DNA of 64,000 bases from Hypomyces perniciosus (GCA_008477525.1 SPDT01000001.1:4588001-4652000); one strand, 5' to 3'. Shown: positions 1 to 11,211, counted from the stretch's first letter. Made by a program: numbers and translations. The notes: generated by a model from the letters alone, not told the origin.

Positions 1-208
1 TTTTAGTAACAGAGGACTCTGTCGTGCTGCGGTTCTTGTCCTGTTCAAAGGACAGAGCCACTTTTGGACCATGACACTTTGAGGTTGGCTGGACAAAAAC
101 TAATGACAGAGACGGGTTACAAGCAAAGTGTGCACCATATACATAATGCAGATAATTCTCAAAACTTAGCAGAGAGGGTCTGCCGAGACAGAAGCTAGCA
201 GAACTCAC
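1..208. other. 5' flank, no gene seen
   Basis: I see no coding frame or structural RNA here. It is the probable promoter side of the coiled-coil gene that follows. Confidence 0.3.
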
Positions 209-724
209 ATGGCGACTCTAGGATATTCCAGAGAAACCCCGCACCCGCAGCCTCTCGCTGTCCAATGGATTATAGCCATTTGCCAAGAGTATGAGAACTC
301 AGAGCAGCACTTGCGATCCCTCGTGGATTTAAGAAACAAGGAGATCAACCACCTAAAGCAGCAGGTACAGGAAGCCGATCGCCGATTGAAGGACGAAGCT
401 TCTTACCTCTGCATGCAACAAGACCTGATCACTTCTCTAAGAGGCGATCTAGCTAATTGTGAAGGGGCAGCGGCAGAGGTTGGCCGGGTCGAGGGCATGA
501 ATCAAACACCCCGGCTTCGACCCAATCAATCATTAGATGATACAGAACCTCCTGAGTTTGCTCTTTTATCGGCGTTGTCAGATACATATTCTACCAACGC
601 CTTGCAGGTGACGAGAAGTGGAGTCAATGAGGAAACGAGAAACATAGACAGTCAGGATATGAAGGACGAGGACGGACAGATTTGCGACTCCTGCTTATTG
701 TGTATGGAAGCAAGAGCTGAATAG
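209..724 (+). CDS. small coiled-coil protein, paralogue of the 8.8-kb gene
   Basis: Single-exon frame of 171 residues starting at ATG 209. Residues 25-85 form a charged, heptad-like helix rich in Glu, Gln, Lys and Leu; the rest is acidic and probably disordered. There is no signal peptide or membrane segment. The pattern W-(I/F)...EY..S....R.LV..K..E...L.Q.(V/I)Q, followed by a D.I..LRG block, aligns with the gene at 8774-9289, which also encodes 171 residues. I infer that the two are paralogues. I do not recognise a named family; structure suggests oligomerisation or scaffolding. A spurious ORF is possible, but the shared length and pattern argue for a real gene. Confidence 0.55.
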   Translation: MATLGYSRETPHPQPLAVQWIIAICQEYENSEQHLRSLVDLRNKEINHLKQQVQEADRRLKDEASYLCMQQDLITSLRGDLANCEGAAAEVGRVEGMNQTPRLRPNQSLDDTEPPEFALLSALSDTYSTNALQVTRSGVNEETRNIDSQDMKDEDGQICDSCLLCMEARAE

Positions 725-1047
725 ATTACACTAAGTCGATGTGGCTACGGGAGTCTTGACTTTGTCTACTTGTCATAAGATCCGCCTGGCTACGTGTTTC
801 GTTTAGTGTAATAGTAATTGAAGACGGCACGGAATTGTGACTCTATCTTGAAATGTGGCTTGACTGGTCCATGCCCACAGCTGGTCCAAGTCTTGGCAGT
901 TGACAAGTATAAGTAGCAACTAACGCCTATCAATGTTCAATTTATCAAGATACTTCTTCGTCTCCCCCAAGTCGTCATCCGAGCCGATATAGAGATTCCT
1001 GCTAGGGTAATACCGATGCGAGGTACTCTTGCTGTCGCGCATTCATC
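725..1047. other. intergenic, nothing recognised
   Basis: About 320 bp between the coiled-coil gene and the BAH gene. No coding frame or repeat is apparent; it presumably holds the promoter of the BAH gene. Confidence 0.3.
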
Positions 1048-1891
1048 ATGAGCTCCCTGTCAAAAACGCGGAAGCGGTCCGCCAACCGATATGCCCGCTG
1101 CCCGTTTAGGGTAAGAATGCTCGCTAACTCGGTAATTAAAAGGAGGAAACTCGATATTTGTCGAGCAAGAAACAGTGTTTGTTTCCAAGTCTGGCCATTC
1201 GCTTCAAATAGCCATGTTAAGCAACACAACATAAGGGACTTGGCTTATAATGTGGTTGCGTATGGTAGGAATCGTGTGGAATGGAAGGCGATAAAACTTT
1301 ATAAAAAATTCGTCCGTGAGTACGCCCGCCGAATAAAAGAGGAGAAAAAAACAGTTGTGGATACCACAGCTTCTTATAGAAAGTGCTAATATTATCTACA
1401 GTGAATGGCCATAAATACTTTGTTGGAGATTTCGTTTACGTTAGAAATGGAGTGTCAACAATTGAGCGACATCAAACAGCAACTGATAGACAGGACACGC
1501 CTCCTGCTATCCGATTTGACTGCTGGGTTGCTCGTATCGCGGAAATCAGAGCATCAGATAGGCATCATGTCCATGTTCTGGTGTTCTGGATGTATTGGCC
1601 GGATGAGCTACCCCGCGGCGCAATTGGTGGGGGAAAAGGGAGATCTGGTCATCGGGAACATTATCATAAACACGAACTCATAGCGTCTAACCACTGTAAG
1701 TTCCCTACCTCTATACTTATCCGTCCCTTTCGTTGATTAATGACCGAGTGCCAGTGGATGTAATCAATGCTATTAGCGTCATTGGCCATGTTCTTGTCGA
1801 TCAAAGGACAGAATCTAGTGAAGAGTGCAACAGTGGCTTGTTCTGGCGACGCGCGCTCGATTGTCGAACGTCAAAGCTTTTGTCTCACTGA
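1048..1891 (+). CDS. BAH-domain protein, three exons
   Basis: Exons 1048-1315, 1402-1695 and 1755-1891 join in frame to 232 residues. Donors are GTGAGT and GTAAGT; acceptors are CTACAG and GCCAG. After a basic N-terminus the protein reads NGHKYFVGDFVYV, then CWVARIAEIRA, VFWMYWPDELP and HELIASNH. This is the signature of the fungal bromo-adjacent homology (BAH) domain, a nucleosome or protein-binding chromatin module. It is followed by a FWRRALDCRTSKL block. In many fungal relatives a PHD finger comes next; here the frame stops, so the protein is either a short form or 3'-truncated. A nuclear, chromatin-associated role is inferred. Splice phases fit at both junctions, so I trust the model. 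Confidence 0.8.
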
Positions 1892-2299
1892 AGCAAAAGA
1901 TGAGTGCACGACTGAGATAACAGATTTGGGGAAGGACGTATCTGTATTAGGCAGTTATCATGTTGCTCAACCTACGCGGGGCAGGGTCAATATTAACACT
2001 GTATAAGGCCTGCTTGGCTGACCATTGAATGCTGTTCCTTCGCTATACTTCTAAGCTATATCCGGTGTTACAAACGCTCAAACAGCTTATAGAGAACAGT
2101 AGGAGGAGCTGAAAACAGAGATTTGTGAGATACTGCAAACTGGTGAAGAGACTGTCCGCTAGGAGAGCATGTTATATGTATCACCCGTCTATCTAGTGTG
2201 GAAGGGAAGGAGCCCTGTAGTTTGCTCATCTGTCTTGGTGTATTCTGACTTAAACACCCACAATTCTGATTGTAGCCATGGAGGCTGATTAAATAATTG
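1892..2299. other. intergenic between convergent genes
   Basis: About 400 bp between the convergent BAH and ANTH genes. It should contain both 3' UTRs. Nothing else recognised. Confidence 0.3.
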
Positions 2300-3633
2300 C
2301 TATTGTTGATGCGGTTGCAATTGCAGCTGCACTATCAAGCTTTGCTGCGGCTTCCCGAACTTGGTGCTGTGATCCTGCAGAGTCACTTGTATGGGATTAT
2401 AGTATACCGGCGACTGGCTTATGCCAGCTGGATCAGTCGAGTCAGAAAAGTCAATTAGATCTGGCTCGGGGTCTTTGTTCACACAAGGCTTCAAAGATGA
2501 CTTGGGGACGTCGGGGCTCATCGCCTCGGCTGACTTGGATAAAACGCTGCTGGAACCCGTCACCTTCTCTGCCAAATACCGTCTTCGACGGGTCTCAAAG
2601 TCGGACTCCATAAGGTAGTCCTCTAACAGGCGTCCAAGATCCACGGGGACGCGCTCAAGCGTCGGCATCTCGACGCCAGTGTAGTACTCGTACAATCGCG
2701 CAATGTCGAGATACCGTATGATGCACTCTGTCTGCCCCACGAACGTGTTGTAGATATCCACAGCTCTTTTAGCGTTTGGCTTCGACAGTTCAAAGAAGTG
2801 CTCTGTGATAGAGAGCAGGTGAGACGATAGGTGTGTGAGGGAAGGCTGGGGAGTGTTACGCACCTAGGATGTGAATGAGTCTCTGGTTAAGAGCCTGGAA
2901 TAACTCGAGGAGGTCCAAGATAAGCAGTCGGAATACGGCAATCGAAATCTCGTTACCAGGGTCTGTCTCCAGGATCTGAAGCGGTGGAAGTGTCAGTAAC
3001 GATGGTTGGCAGTGGGGCTTCAATAGCACATCTCACGTTGCACTCAACCAGCGCGGAGAGCTGTTCCTGGACCAACTCTGTTCCCTCAAAAAGCCTTTTA
3101 TTAATGGAAGCACTCTCGAGCCTCAATTCGGGCTCACGCACCCAATCGATTCCCGTGTCGCAGTACGACAGTGTGCGTTGGGCCAGATAGTTGGCATAAC
3201 GCTGAATGATTGCGCCATACGGTTGAGCTATTGCTTACTCGTGGTTAGCGGTCTTATTACTTTGCTTTGCCAATATAATTGAGGGGGATATACTGGTCAA
3301 GAAGTGACACGGGCACAGTATTTTCACGTGTGTGGAGAGAAATGATACTGTCACGCCAGGCGAGCCCTCCCGGATCATGAGGTGAACCTCCATCAGCCTT
3401 CTCAGGATAACGGTCCATTTCGGGTCACTTAGGCGGCATGTCAAGGTGCGGAATACTTTGCCGATTCCCGTATCACTAGCATGGGCAGCAATGAGAATGC
3501 GCTTGATGTATGTTGCCTCGGGTGGCTCGTTCTATCGCGATGTTTATGGTTACCCAGTTGAGAAGTGGACACTGGTCGGATATCTTGGACGAACCTTGTT
3601 TCTGATGATTAGCTTTTCTGGAGAGCTCAACAT
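2300..3633 (-). CDS. ANTH-domain clathrin assembly protein (AP180/YAP1801-like), five exons
   Basis: Exons in transcript order: 3633-3595, 3531-3294, 3227-3037, 2975-2864 and 2802-2300, joining in frame to about 360 residues. Introns are 61-66 bp; the one at 3228-3293 has a clear GCTAAC branch site. Recognisable ANTH blocks are YIKRILIAAHASDTGIGKVFR, DPKWTVILRRLMEVHLMIREG, the IQRYANYL helix, and HFFELSKPNAKRAVDIYNTF with LDIARLYEYYTGVEMP. The family binds PI(4,5)P2 and clathrin and sorts SNARE cargo in endocytosis. The tail holds DLIDFS, which resembles a clathrin-box-like motif. The first exon is only 13 codons with a weak GTTCGT donor, so the start is the least certain part. It looks intact, perhaps a diverged second copy of the housekeeping gene. 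Confidence 0.8.
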
Positions 3634-4450
3634 GATGCGGGCTTAAGTGTGGGAACTGGCAGCTCTGGGCGAAAAGGTCAGACTGTCTCGGCGGAAAAGA
3701 CGCTGAGGGAGCACTTATTATGGTATCGAAACAATAACAACAGACTCCTGTGCGGATATCCGAATCATTAGACTTTGGATGGGCAGATACTGGACGATGG
3801 CCAAGAGCGGACATGCTGTGAACGTGAAACCATGGATCGGCATGGCTGCATGATGCGATTTTGGCCTTGCCTTTGTCTAGCTAATAGAAGGTTTCGCAAA
3901 ACTTTGATGATTTTTATGATCTGACTAGTGACTGACACTAAGAATCTGAGGGTGAAATCTAGTCCTTGATGTCTGGTTCGGATATGTAAAGCATTCTAAA
4001 GAATAGACACATTGCTAAGGAGAAGCATCGGATTCATCTGGGCGGACTGGGTATGGAGGTCTCTTGTAGACCTCTCTGATTATGTATACCATAAAAGCCT
4101 TAGTATGTACATGTACACTGCAATGAATGTAGAAATAGATATGTACTTCGTAGTAAAAGTTTATTTATAATATCCTGGGACCTTATAGAGTATGTAGGAA
4201 GCATAGCGAATAATATTTATTGCTTTTTTAGACTTAAATCTAGTCATGATTTCAGTGGTAGCGTCGTAACGCGCACGGATGAAAATCATGTAATTTGATG
4301 AAATACAAGGACACGATCGCATGCACGGTTCAGTTCGGTTGTATTTTGTCAAATTACCAGCGACCCTTAGTACAGTAGGAATCAAGACGCGATCTCAATG
4401 CATATGACCTAGACTGAATCCTTCAAGTGGCTAAAGTCGAACACCTCATA
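3634..4450. other. intergenic between ANTH and F-box genes, AT-rich
   Basis: About 800 bp with many stop codons. No coding exon that I can support. It contains the 5' side of the ANTH gene and the 3' side of the F-box gene. Confidence 0.3.
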
Positions 4451-5707
4451 TTACTCTAAGCAATCATCATATATCTTGCCCCTGTAGAAAAGAAAGATCC
4501 GCCCGTTGATATCCCATACCAGCTCACTATTGACATTTGCGTGACAACGAGGTTGCTTAACAAGCTCGCAGCCAGACTTTGACCAAATCGTTAAGTAAGT
4601 TTTTGTGACTCCGGCAATAAAGCAGTCGAGAAAAATCTCGACATGAGCATCATTATCAGTGACAAAGCTGCCTTTTTCATGCCCGTCATGAGCTCCGAGG
4701 ATGTAGAATTGACCTTCATAGCCAATCAGATGTGTATTGTCTGGAAATGCGAGCCACTTGTCATGAGGCAAGAGCCTCCGAGCGAACTTGCCCTGTATCT
4801 CGCATGGAAGAAGATTGCCATCTGTAGCGTAACATCTGACATCGTTACCTGACGTAACTGCCACTATGCCACCTTTTGTTTGGATATGGCGGTGACGAGG
4901 AGCTTCAAAGTGAGCAATGCATGTATGGGTCTTGAGGTTCCATAATTTGACATCGTAGTCGCTGTACGTCAAAATACGGTCGAGGTCGTTGGTGGGGGCG
5001 TACTCTATCACACCAAGGTGCTCCAAAGTGAATAGTTTTGACAGCCCTTGGCTGTCTCGGACTTCTATAGTGCCTGCGGAGGTGCCGCTGCGGTGTAGAC
5101 ATAGCGTGTAGTGATTGTGTGCGATCCACTTCTTCGAGGGACGGGCATCAACACCGTCATCGGCGGCCGTTTCTAGATGTTGCACAAGCGACCAATTTCC
5201 GACCCTTCGGATAACAAGCTTATCCTTCTCCCATCCCATACATAGCGATCCATTTGCACAATGGCTGTCGATTATCATCGATGGCTGCGAGTTGCATACA
5301 AGGCGCAAATAGCCATCTTCAAGCAGGTAAATTTCATCACAATTGTCATTGATAGACCGTATTACCAACGTTAATCTTGGACTGAGGCGGTAGACAATGT
5401 CGACTATCGAAGTAGAGTGTCTTATATCTCTCTCGTAGCTTGCCGCATGTTTGCGTTGGGTAATGCTCTCAATCGTATGGAGTAAGTGTGCATAAGTTCT
5501 TCGCCCATCGTGAAGGGAATTGGGCTCATATGCATATTCATGGCCTACCAGCAGTCCAATTTGCCGCTGCCAAACTGGATTTCTGATGGATGACCACGTA
5601 AACTTGCTGATTGCCGAGGCTCGAAGAAGGTCCTTGCCCTCGAGACAAGACACAATCCGCTCTCTTAACTCTAAGGTGTGGAAGACTTCGATTGAAGGAG
5701 GAGACAT
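4451..5707 (-). CDS. F-box protein with WD/propeller-like C-terminus
   Basis: Single exon of 418 residues from ATG 5707 (the frame is open for ten further codons without an earlier ATG). Residues 10-50 (LELRERIVSCLEGKDLLRAS...W) form an F-box that should bind Skp1 in an SCF ubiquitin ligase. The remainder has repeated short strand-like blocks such as RILTYSDYDVKLWNLKTHTC, a degenerate WD40 unit, so a beta-propeller substrate-binding domain is likely. No membrane segment. Proteins of this kind are numerous and fast-evolving in filamentous fungi. The substrate is unknown. Confidence 0.75.
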   Translation of the reverse strand: MSPPSIEVFHTLELRERIVSCLEGKDLLRASAISKFTWSSIRNPVWQRQIGLLVGHEYAYEPNSLHDGRRTYAHLLHTIESITQRKHAASYERDIRHSTSIVDIVYRLSPRLTLVIRSINDNCDEIYLLEDGYLRLVCNSQPSMIIDSHCANGSLCMGWEKDKLVIRRVGNWSLVQHLETAADDGVDARPSKKWIAHNHYTLCLHRSGTSAGTIEVRDSQGLSKLFTLEHLGVIEYAPTNDLDRILTYSDYDVKLWNLKTHTCIAHFEAPRHRHIQTKGGIVAVTSGNDVRCYATDGNLLPCEIQGKFARRLLPHDKWLAFPDNTHLIGYEGQFYILGAHDGHEKGSFVTDNDAHVEIFLDCFIAGVTKTYLTIWSKSGCELVKQPRCHANVNSELVWDINGRIFLFYRGKIYDDCLE

Positions 5708-6694
5708 ATGAAGACGAGAGTGGATTGATAAGCACAAGGGGCGGCACCTCTAGCGGGTGGTGTTAGTTGAAGGTTGAAACGGTTTGTGGGATAAATGCCT
5801 AATTTGCTTGGGAATAGTCTAGGTGTCAGCGAAACTCGTGTCTAGTTATAAAGGTGGAAGAGAGTTAATTCACAATATGTCCGTACGGTTCTGTTTTTCA
5901 GAGAGTGAATTGAGGAAAGCCGATTTTGCATATGACCATGAGGGTTGACTGTTCACGAGCGCGGGCTGCGAAAACGATCAGTCTCAGAGAGCCAGGCGAG
6001 CTTAAAATACGGGACCCGGAGGGGCTTATAAAAGCAAATCCGGCCTCAGGCAGCCACCAACTCAGCTCACGTTACGGATTCGCGTTCGATGCGCGAAGGA
6101 GGCGTGTACAGCACAATGGGTTCAATATATTAGGGATCAGCAAGAATTACTGATTGATGTGCGTATTCATTGTGTTGAGACTATCTCGTGTTTTTCCGAG
6201 GGCTTCTCCTCCATGACGATGATGAGAAGCTTTCTAATTCGAAACTTGGTACAGTATGTACAATATGATATGTATGTATGCAATTCCAGAGAAGGCAGGG
6301 GAAACCCGAGGATTTCCCAGGAAAGCTTAAAAGAAGTACATAGCGTACCGTAATACATAGTGGATAGAAGATGCATTATTTCAATGTGTAAGCAATTTGT
6401 TGAGCTTTCCATTGGGTTTTTTTACCGTGTATAAAATATAGGAGCAAGCAAGTGATGCCCTACGCCCCAACCTTTAGCTTCTAGGACGCTCACTCTGGAT
6501 CGCTCAAATATCTGGTGCCCTTGAGTTTCCAATACATAACAACTCAGACATGTATAGCATAAGTAGTATAAGTAGCATAAGTAGGCCATGATCACTCAGG
6601 AAATCCGCGTAAAATGCTATAAAATTTCTAGCAGCTCAGATTGCTTTCACGCCGGAAATGCCTCTCGTCAAGGACCGCCCAATTATCCATTACA
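5708..6694. other. intergenic, no gene recognised
   Basis: About 1 kb between the F-box and four-TM genes. It contains short TAAGTAG repeats near 6555-6585. Small ORFs here look random. Confidence 0.3.
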
Positions 6695-7319
6695 TTATTC
6701 CCTTCTTCTCACCAACTTCCGAAGAGTTGGAATGGACGACGTCCTATGAATATGGAACGTGAACAATAATCCGGCAATGAAAAGTGTGGCAGTAAGAGCT
6801 GCAGACAACCGGGCGTCATAGATGGTAAGAATATTGATTGGAATCATCGTGATGACTGAATTCAATAGCAATGGACTATAAGCTGTCATCAGTATATGCT
6901 TCAGTCTGACCCTCACTCCTCACCTACAACAGGATACGGTAGATCATCCAGATGCAGTTACGCTTCAGGAACCACAAAAGCCATGAGAATGCAGCTACTA
7001 AGATAAGACCGAGGAGAAAAGCGCACGAAAAGGCTGGTGCGCTTTTGGCCAACTTTATGGCAGCCTTCATCGCTGAGCCCGCCGTTATGAGAACATATGA
7101 CCGGCGGAAATGAGCATACACCCGAGATAACGAAACATTATTCCTCAGGAAAAGCCAGGACAGAAGGGTTGTTAAGAATAATGGTTGTGTTCCCGAGTCC
7201 CCTCTGTTGGTTTCCAGCATCTCTGCGTATTTGTCCAGAAGTTGTTGGTACTGCGCTTCATCTTGGCTGCGCTGAGACTGAGCTGTGTTTTTCCGCTGGC
7301 GACTGGTGGGACTGGTCAT
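6695..7319 (-). CDS. four-TM membrane protein, copy a of a local paralogue pair
   Basis: Exons 7319-6928 and 6875-6695, with a 52-bp intron, encode 190 residues. After a polar N-terminus with KYAEML come hydrophobic segments near residues 45-58, 90-115, 130-150 and 155-175. The order of segments, the helix WLLWFLKRNCIWMIYRIL, the intron position just after it and the intron length (52 bp) all match the gene at 26720-27355. I therefore call them paralogues of a fungal four-helix membrane family of unknown function. No catalytic motif is visible. Splicing fits exactly: phase 2 into a TTATAG acceptor. Confidence 0.65.
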
Positions 7320-7975
7320 CTTTGTTTGGTCAAGGCAATGGATTTCATGCAGGATGAGGCGGGGTTAAGTACTTTATCAGGGGATGGAGTTGTTGCCATG
7401 AAAGGTGATTTTTGGCTAAATTCGATTCAAGGTCAGAATGAAAACTGGACATTGGGAAGATGTTATGACTCCTCGCCTATTCAGGGTAGGCCACTATGAG
7501 TCTCATGCCTTCAATCGCAGTCTTTCTTTCCAGGCGCTTAACGCAGCCAGACCCCCGGTGCTAAGTATCGTGGTAGCGATGTGTAGGCTGGCCAGCATGG
7601 AGTGGTCTCGAGCGTACTCATTAATTACGGCATATGTCTGACCAGAACAGGAGACCTGTGTTTGTCTAGCACCTTTCCGAAATTGCGCGTAACTAGGGAC
7701 GAACTAACCAATTGAGCGCAGTAGCACCTCCGTGCTTCATGGACTGTCAACGTGCGAGCGGCCGTCAATAACTGTTCTGAAAATTTACCTCAGATTCCTG
7801 CTTCGCTGTAATTTTGTCCAGATCTGATCTCTATCCGGTTGTCCGCCTTTTGCCTACGATGAAGTTTGCTAAAAAGTGCGGACACCGAACCTCGCGCACC
7901 TCCGCTGTGATATAAGCTATTTATCCTGTAGGCACATGCATCATATGATCCACGGGACCATGAAGACGAAATAGC
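7320..7975. other. intergenic, nothing recognised
   Basis: Divergent spacer of about 650 bp between the four-TM gene and the next small gene. No supported feature. Confidence 0.3.
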
Positions 7976-8386
7976 ATGAGAAAGTCACGTCTAAAAAAAC
8001 GCATTCTATTTTGGCTAAGACGAGAGAAGAGTCGGCGCCAAGATCAGGGTCACTACAATTCTCCAGTGACCAACAGAGAGCACTCCCCTCTTCACCAAGA
8101 GAATAAGCAGAAGAAAATTAGGCAAACGGACGGCGTCTTTCAGAATCATGTTGTGAACATGACTCGAGAAGTAGGGTGGATTCGATTAGACCTTGCTCAC
8201 TTCCAATACTTGTCCAACGAAGTGCTTACATCTCTCGTTCCACTGATCCAAACGCACTGTGACGGGCTGTTGTTAGCTGTTCAACAATGTAACATGAGAA
8301 TTGAGCAATTAAATCAAGTATGGGAACCGGAAAACGACTTTCATTTAGCAGCAAAGATAAAGACGGTGATGTGGGATACAGGATAG
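7976..8386 (+). CDS. small basic hypothetical protein
   Basis: Frame of 136 residues from ATG 7976. The N-terminus is very basic (KKRILFWLRREKSRRQ). The second half is hydrophobic-charged and probably helical (SNEVLTSLVPLIQ, then AVQQCNMRIEQLNQVW). I do not recognise a family and have no homologue inside the window. It could be a chance ORF. A coding call rests on length and on the neighbouring run of small helical protein genes. Confidence 0.3.
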   Translation: MRKSRLKKRILFWLRREKSRRQDQGHYNSPVTNREHSPLHQENKQKKIRQTDGVFQNHVVNMTREVGWIRLDLAHFQYLSNEVLTSLVPLIQTHCDGLLLAVQQCNMRIEQLNQVWEPENDFHLAAKIKTVMWDTG

Positions 8387-8773
8387 AAGTCTTATGGTTA
8401 CATACCAATCTACTAGACGTAATTTATTTAATCTGTTGCTGCAAGCACATGTCTATCTTGTTAATCCGGTTTCCCTAAAGTCGGGACCTTACTGCTCTGT
8501 GCCTACAGCCTTGCAAGCATGAATTTTGCCAAGACATACAGTTGTGCGGCATAGTATCACACCCACCCACTCGAGCCGTCGAATGAGATTGATGTTTGGG
8601 CAACTGAACCGGTTTCCCTCTACAGCTGCTAGGTATGCAGTATAGAATACCATTCCAGCGAGGACGATTGTGGACTTTATGCTGGAGTGCTCCTAGAACT
8701 GTCGTCTATCTTGGTGATTACATAATTATGGTGCCTACAGGCCACTTGAAACATATATCGGGTAGGACTGCCC
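8387..8773. other. intergenic, nothing recognised
   Basis: About 390 bp. Probable 5' region of the coiled-coil gene. No repeats or coding exons seen. Confidence 0.3.
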
Positions 8774-9289
8774 ATGCAAGCTGTACCAAGCCAGCTTAAA
8801 ACACAAACCGTAATGGCTTCACCAAACTCGCATGCGGCAAGCTGGTTCGCCAGATTTTTTCACGAGTACAGCCTTTCCATTGAACAGTGGCGTGGCCTGG
8901 TGGAAAGAAAGACCTTAGAATGCGACGAACTAAGACAAAGAATACAAGACGTCGAAAGTCAGAGGAATGCAATTGCGGCAAGCCGAGAAACGCAAGACCG
9001 TGTCATTGAAGGACTACGGGGCCTGATCAGTTCGCTTGAGAATGACCTGCAACGCCATAGGAACCCCACTCCTGCGGTGTATAATGTCTTTGCCCCGACA
9101 GCGCCCCCACCTCGGCCACAGACACCGTGGCCACCAGAGCTGATGCTCAGCTGTACTTCCTCGAACTTCACTTCACCTGCTTCTCATACTTCAGTGGGCC
9201 ACATTGAAGATACGGAGTCGCCAAAGAAGAGTGAGAGCGGGCCAGAATCTGAAGGGTCGTTCAAGAGGCAGCGTATGGGAGAGTCGTGA
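8774..9289 (+). CDS. small coiled-coil protein, paralogue of the 0.2-kb gene
   Basis: Single exon of 171 residues from ATG 8774; a second in-frame ATG lies 13 codons on. Residues 25-95 form a coiled coil of charged heptads with ELRQRIQDVESQR and VIEGLRGLISSLE. A Pro-rich stretch follows (APTAPPPRPQTPWPP), then a basic end, KRQRMGES, which could act as a nuclear signal. It aligns with 209-724 over the helix and has the same length. The family is unnamed to me. Binding or scaffolding is inferred from the coiled coil alone. Confidence 0.55.
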   Translation: MQAVPSQLKTQTVMASPNSHAASWFARFFHEYSLSIEQWRGLVERKTLECDELRQRIQDVESQRNAIAASRETQDRVIEGLRGLISSLENDLQRHRNPTPAVYNVFAPTAPPPRPQTPWPPELMLSCTSSNFTSPASHTSVGHIEDTESPKKSESGPESEGSFKRQRMGES

Positions 9290-9441
9290 TATTGCTCCAT
9301 GAATGATTGCTCCATGAATGATTGGAAGTAGGTGGCCATTTCCACTAATAGACCTAAAGCTTACTAAGGATTCAGAATTTACATTTCATATAGCAGTGCT
9401 ATTACTGAGTGACAGCAACTAGGATTGGGCAGGCACTCACC

Positions 9442-10620
9442 AGACTAAACATTCTTGTGCGAAAGAGGAGTCCTAGGGACCTTTTTCCTGATTGGTAGTA
9501 ATTCCTGTCTTGAATTTACTAGCTGCAATAGACTGGTTTTTTTTTACATTTATACAAAGTACTCCGTAGTTGCATGGTAATTGCATGTCGGTGTTCCAAT
9601 CCCTATCAGTTGGTCACGGTGCGGCATATATGTCAAGTCACGTTGAAGAATTTCCAAGTATTCATCCAACTTGCCTACCTATCTATATATAGCCTGATTA
9701 TATACTATGCTGCATTAGGACAGAAACATTTTATCGCCTAAGAACATGCCTGAGGTGAAGTCATTAGGTACTTCTGTCCTGGCTGTAAACGATTGGCGCG
9801 TCTAGGCGAATATCGACAGGGTCACCTAAAATTTCCATCTCACGTATTAGCTATCTGCTCCTCCTCCATTCATCATCTTACATCTGGCTAGAGAAATAAG
9901 GCGCTTCTTCGCATCTATCATACCAAGATCTACGACATCTGTTTGTAATGGTTAATTAACCCAGCCGCAGAAGCTAGCGTCTAACAAAAAGGACATTACC
10001 TTTGGAAACACGTGCTTTCAACTCAACATGGCTACAAGTAGGAAGAAAAGAATTACAAGCAGCCCGAGAGATTGACCCTGTTGGGCTGATGAGTTGTCGA
10101 TGGTCGGAAGGGGGGTTTCCGGTGATACGTTCATGACAGATATGCTCGGGCCAGTAGCAGATGCAGGATGTCTTTGTCCAGCTGAGCCCACAATCGTGTT
10201 CAGCAAGGTCGTGTTGTATATGGAACGATGTTCAACTAAAGGTCTAATACTATTTTAGTTCTGAGCAATACTAGAGATTGTGAGAATTTTACACTGAGTT
10301 ATGACTAGGAAAATGTTTGCAATGGTCATTTGTTTTTGTCTGATGTGAATCCATTACTTCTGTATGCAATACGAGTTTGTCCAGCTGTGTAAGTTTTGCA
10401 AACGTTCCATTATATATTTTCCTAAAATATTAATCGTTACTGTCCGTAGACAGTTATGTATGGAATCAACAGGCAAGTTGTTCTTTTGTCCACAACTTGC
10501 TGCGTCTGTGTAGCATAACATCTACTTGACACTCATAATCTCTGTCTTGCTGCCATTAATATCTTCACTGATACATATCTTATATATATACAGTACACCC
10601 TTCCACGCAAGAGTCGGGAG
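9442..10620. repeat. segmental duplicate, copy A (partner at 27741-28640)
   Basis: The start near 9442 (CCAGACTAAACA), the stretch 10018-10260 and the run up to about 10620 are recognisably similar to 27741-28640. Copy A has about 200 bp extra in its left half. The two copies are in the same orientation. Conservation is strongest over a minus-strand reading frame annotated separately. The remainder looks non-coding. Confidence 0.75.
10018..10206 (-). CDS. C-terminal exon of an unidentified membrane- or GPI-anchored protein, copy A
   Basis: This minus-strand frame (62 residues, open upstream to about 10255) ends in a polar linker and a hydrophobic tail, GLLVILFFLLVAMLS, typical of a tail anchor or GPI signal. 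Copy B (28036-28285) keeps the same frame with substitutions: both share TGPSIS, SPETP, PTIDNSSAQQGQ and GLLV.LF.LLV.ML. Frame conservation between diverged copies is my reason for calling it coding. Upstream exons have not been identified; several AG acceptors lie just before the open segment. The function is unknown. Confidence 0.4.
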   Translation of the reverse strand: MLNTIVGSAGQRHPASATGPSISVMNVSPETPLPTIDNSSAQQGQSLGLLVILFFLLVAMLS

Positions 10621-10782
10621 GAACTAGAACTGTTGCAAGAAAGAACCTGTTTTAGGTCATTCATCTTGTGCATCACACCATCCAGACAAGGGTATAATTA
10701 CGCAAATTCTAGTTTCGCAGCGGCCTGCTCCAAAATCCACTGTACCCAAAAGGACGTAGAATATCTATATTGAATTATTTCG
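10256..10782. other. non-coding part of duplicate A and chromodomain gene upstream region
   Basis: No supported exon. The segment up to 10620 is shared with duplicate copy B. Confidence 0.3.
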
Positions 10783-11211
10783 ATGATGGAAATCATCAAG
10801 CCTGAAAATTCCTACCGAGGATACCTAGTTCAAGCGGCTTGGTCACCTCAGGTCACTGTAATTGAAGTGCTGTTTTCGGTCAAGATATCGCCGTGGATTA
10901 TCCACGGGGTTAGGGCAGCCAACATGGACAGGCTACTATGGGACTGGCCCGAGGCAGAAAGCTTGTTGTGGGTTTTCGATGATGGGCAAGGCCTCAAAAT
11001 ATGGCAGGGTATCCAACAGGGTCCTCGTATTGTTGAAGACCAACTGCAGTTCGAAATCGAAGCGGTCATTGGTGAATATCAGTCCGCAACGGGCAATGTA
11101 TTCCTGGGGATTAAGTGGAAGGGCCGCGATTGCCCGACATGGGAGCTGGAAGATGATCTGCTCCGATGCGCTAACGTTCCAAGTAATCACGAAGCAATTT
11201 TCCTCTTATGA
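10783..11211 (+). CDS. small chromodomain protein
   Basis: Single exon of 142 residues from ATG 10783. The C-terminal 55 residues match a chromodomain: FEIEAVIGEY at the first strand, then VFLGIKWKGRDCPTWELEDDL with the conserved KWKG and TWE blocks. The N-terminal 80 residues are not recognised. Chromodomains bind methylated histone tails and also occur at the end of chromovirus integrases. No integrase, RT or LTR is visible nearby, so I treat this as a stand-alone gene. An integrase remnant remains possible. Aromatic-cage residues need an alignment to judge. Confidence 0.6.
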   Translation: MMEIIKPENSYRGYLVQAAWSPQVTVIEVLFSVKISPWIIHGVRAANMDRLLWDWPEAESLLWVFDDGQGLKIWQGIQQGPRIVEDQLQFEIEAVIGEYQSATGNVFLGIKWKGRDCPTWELEDDLLRCANVPSNHEAIFLL

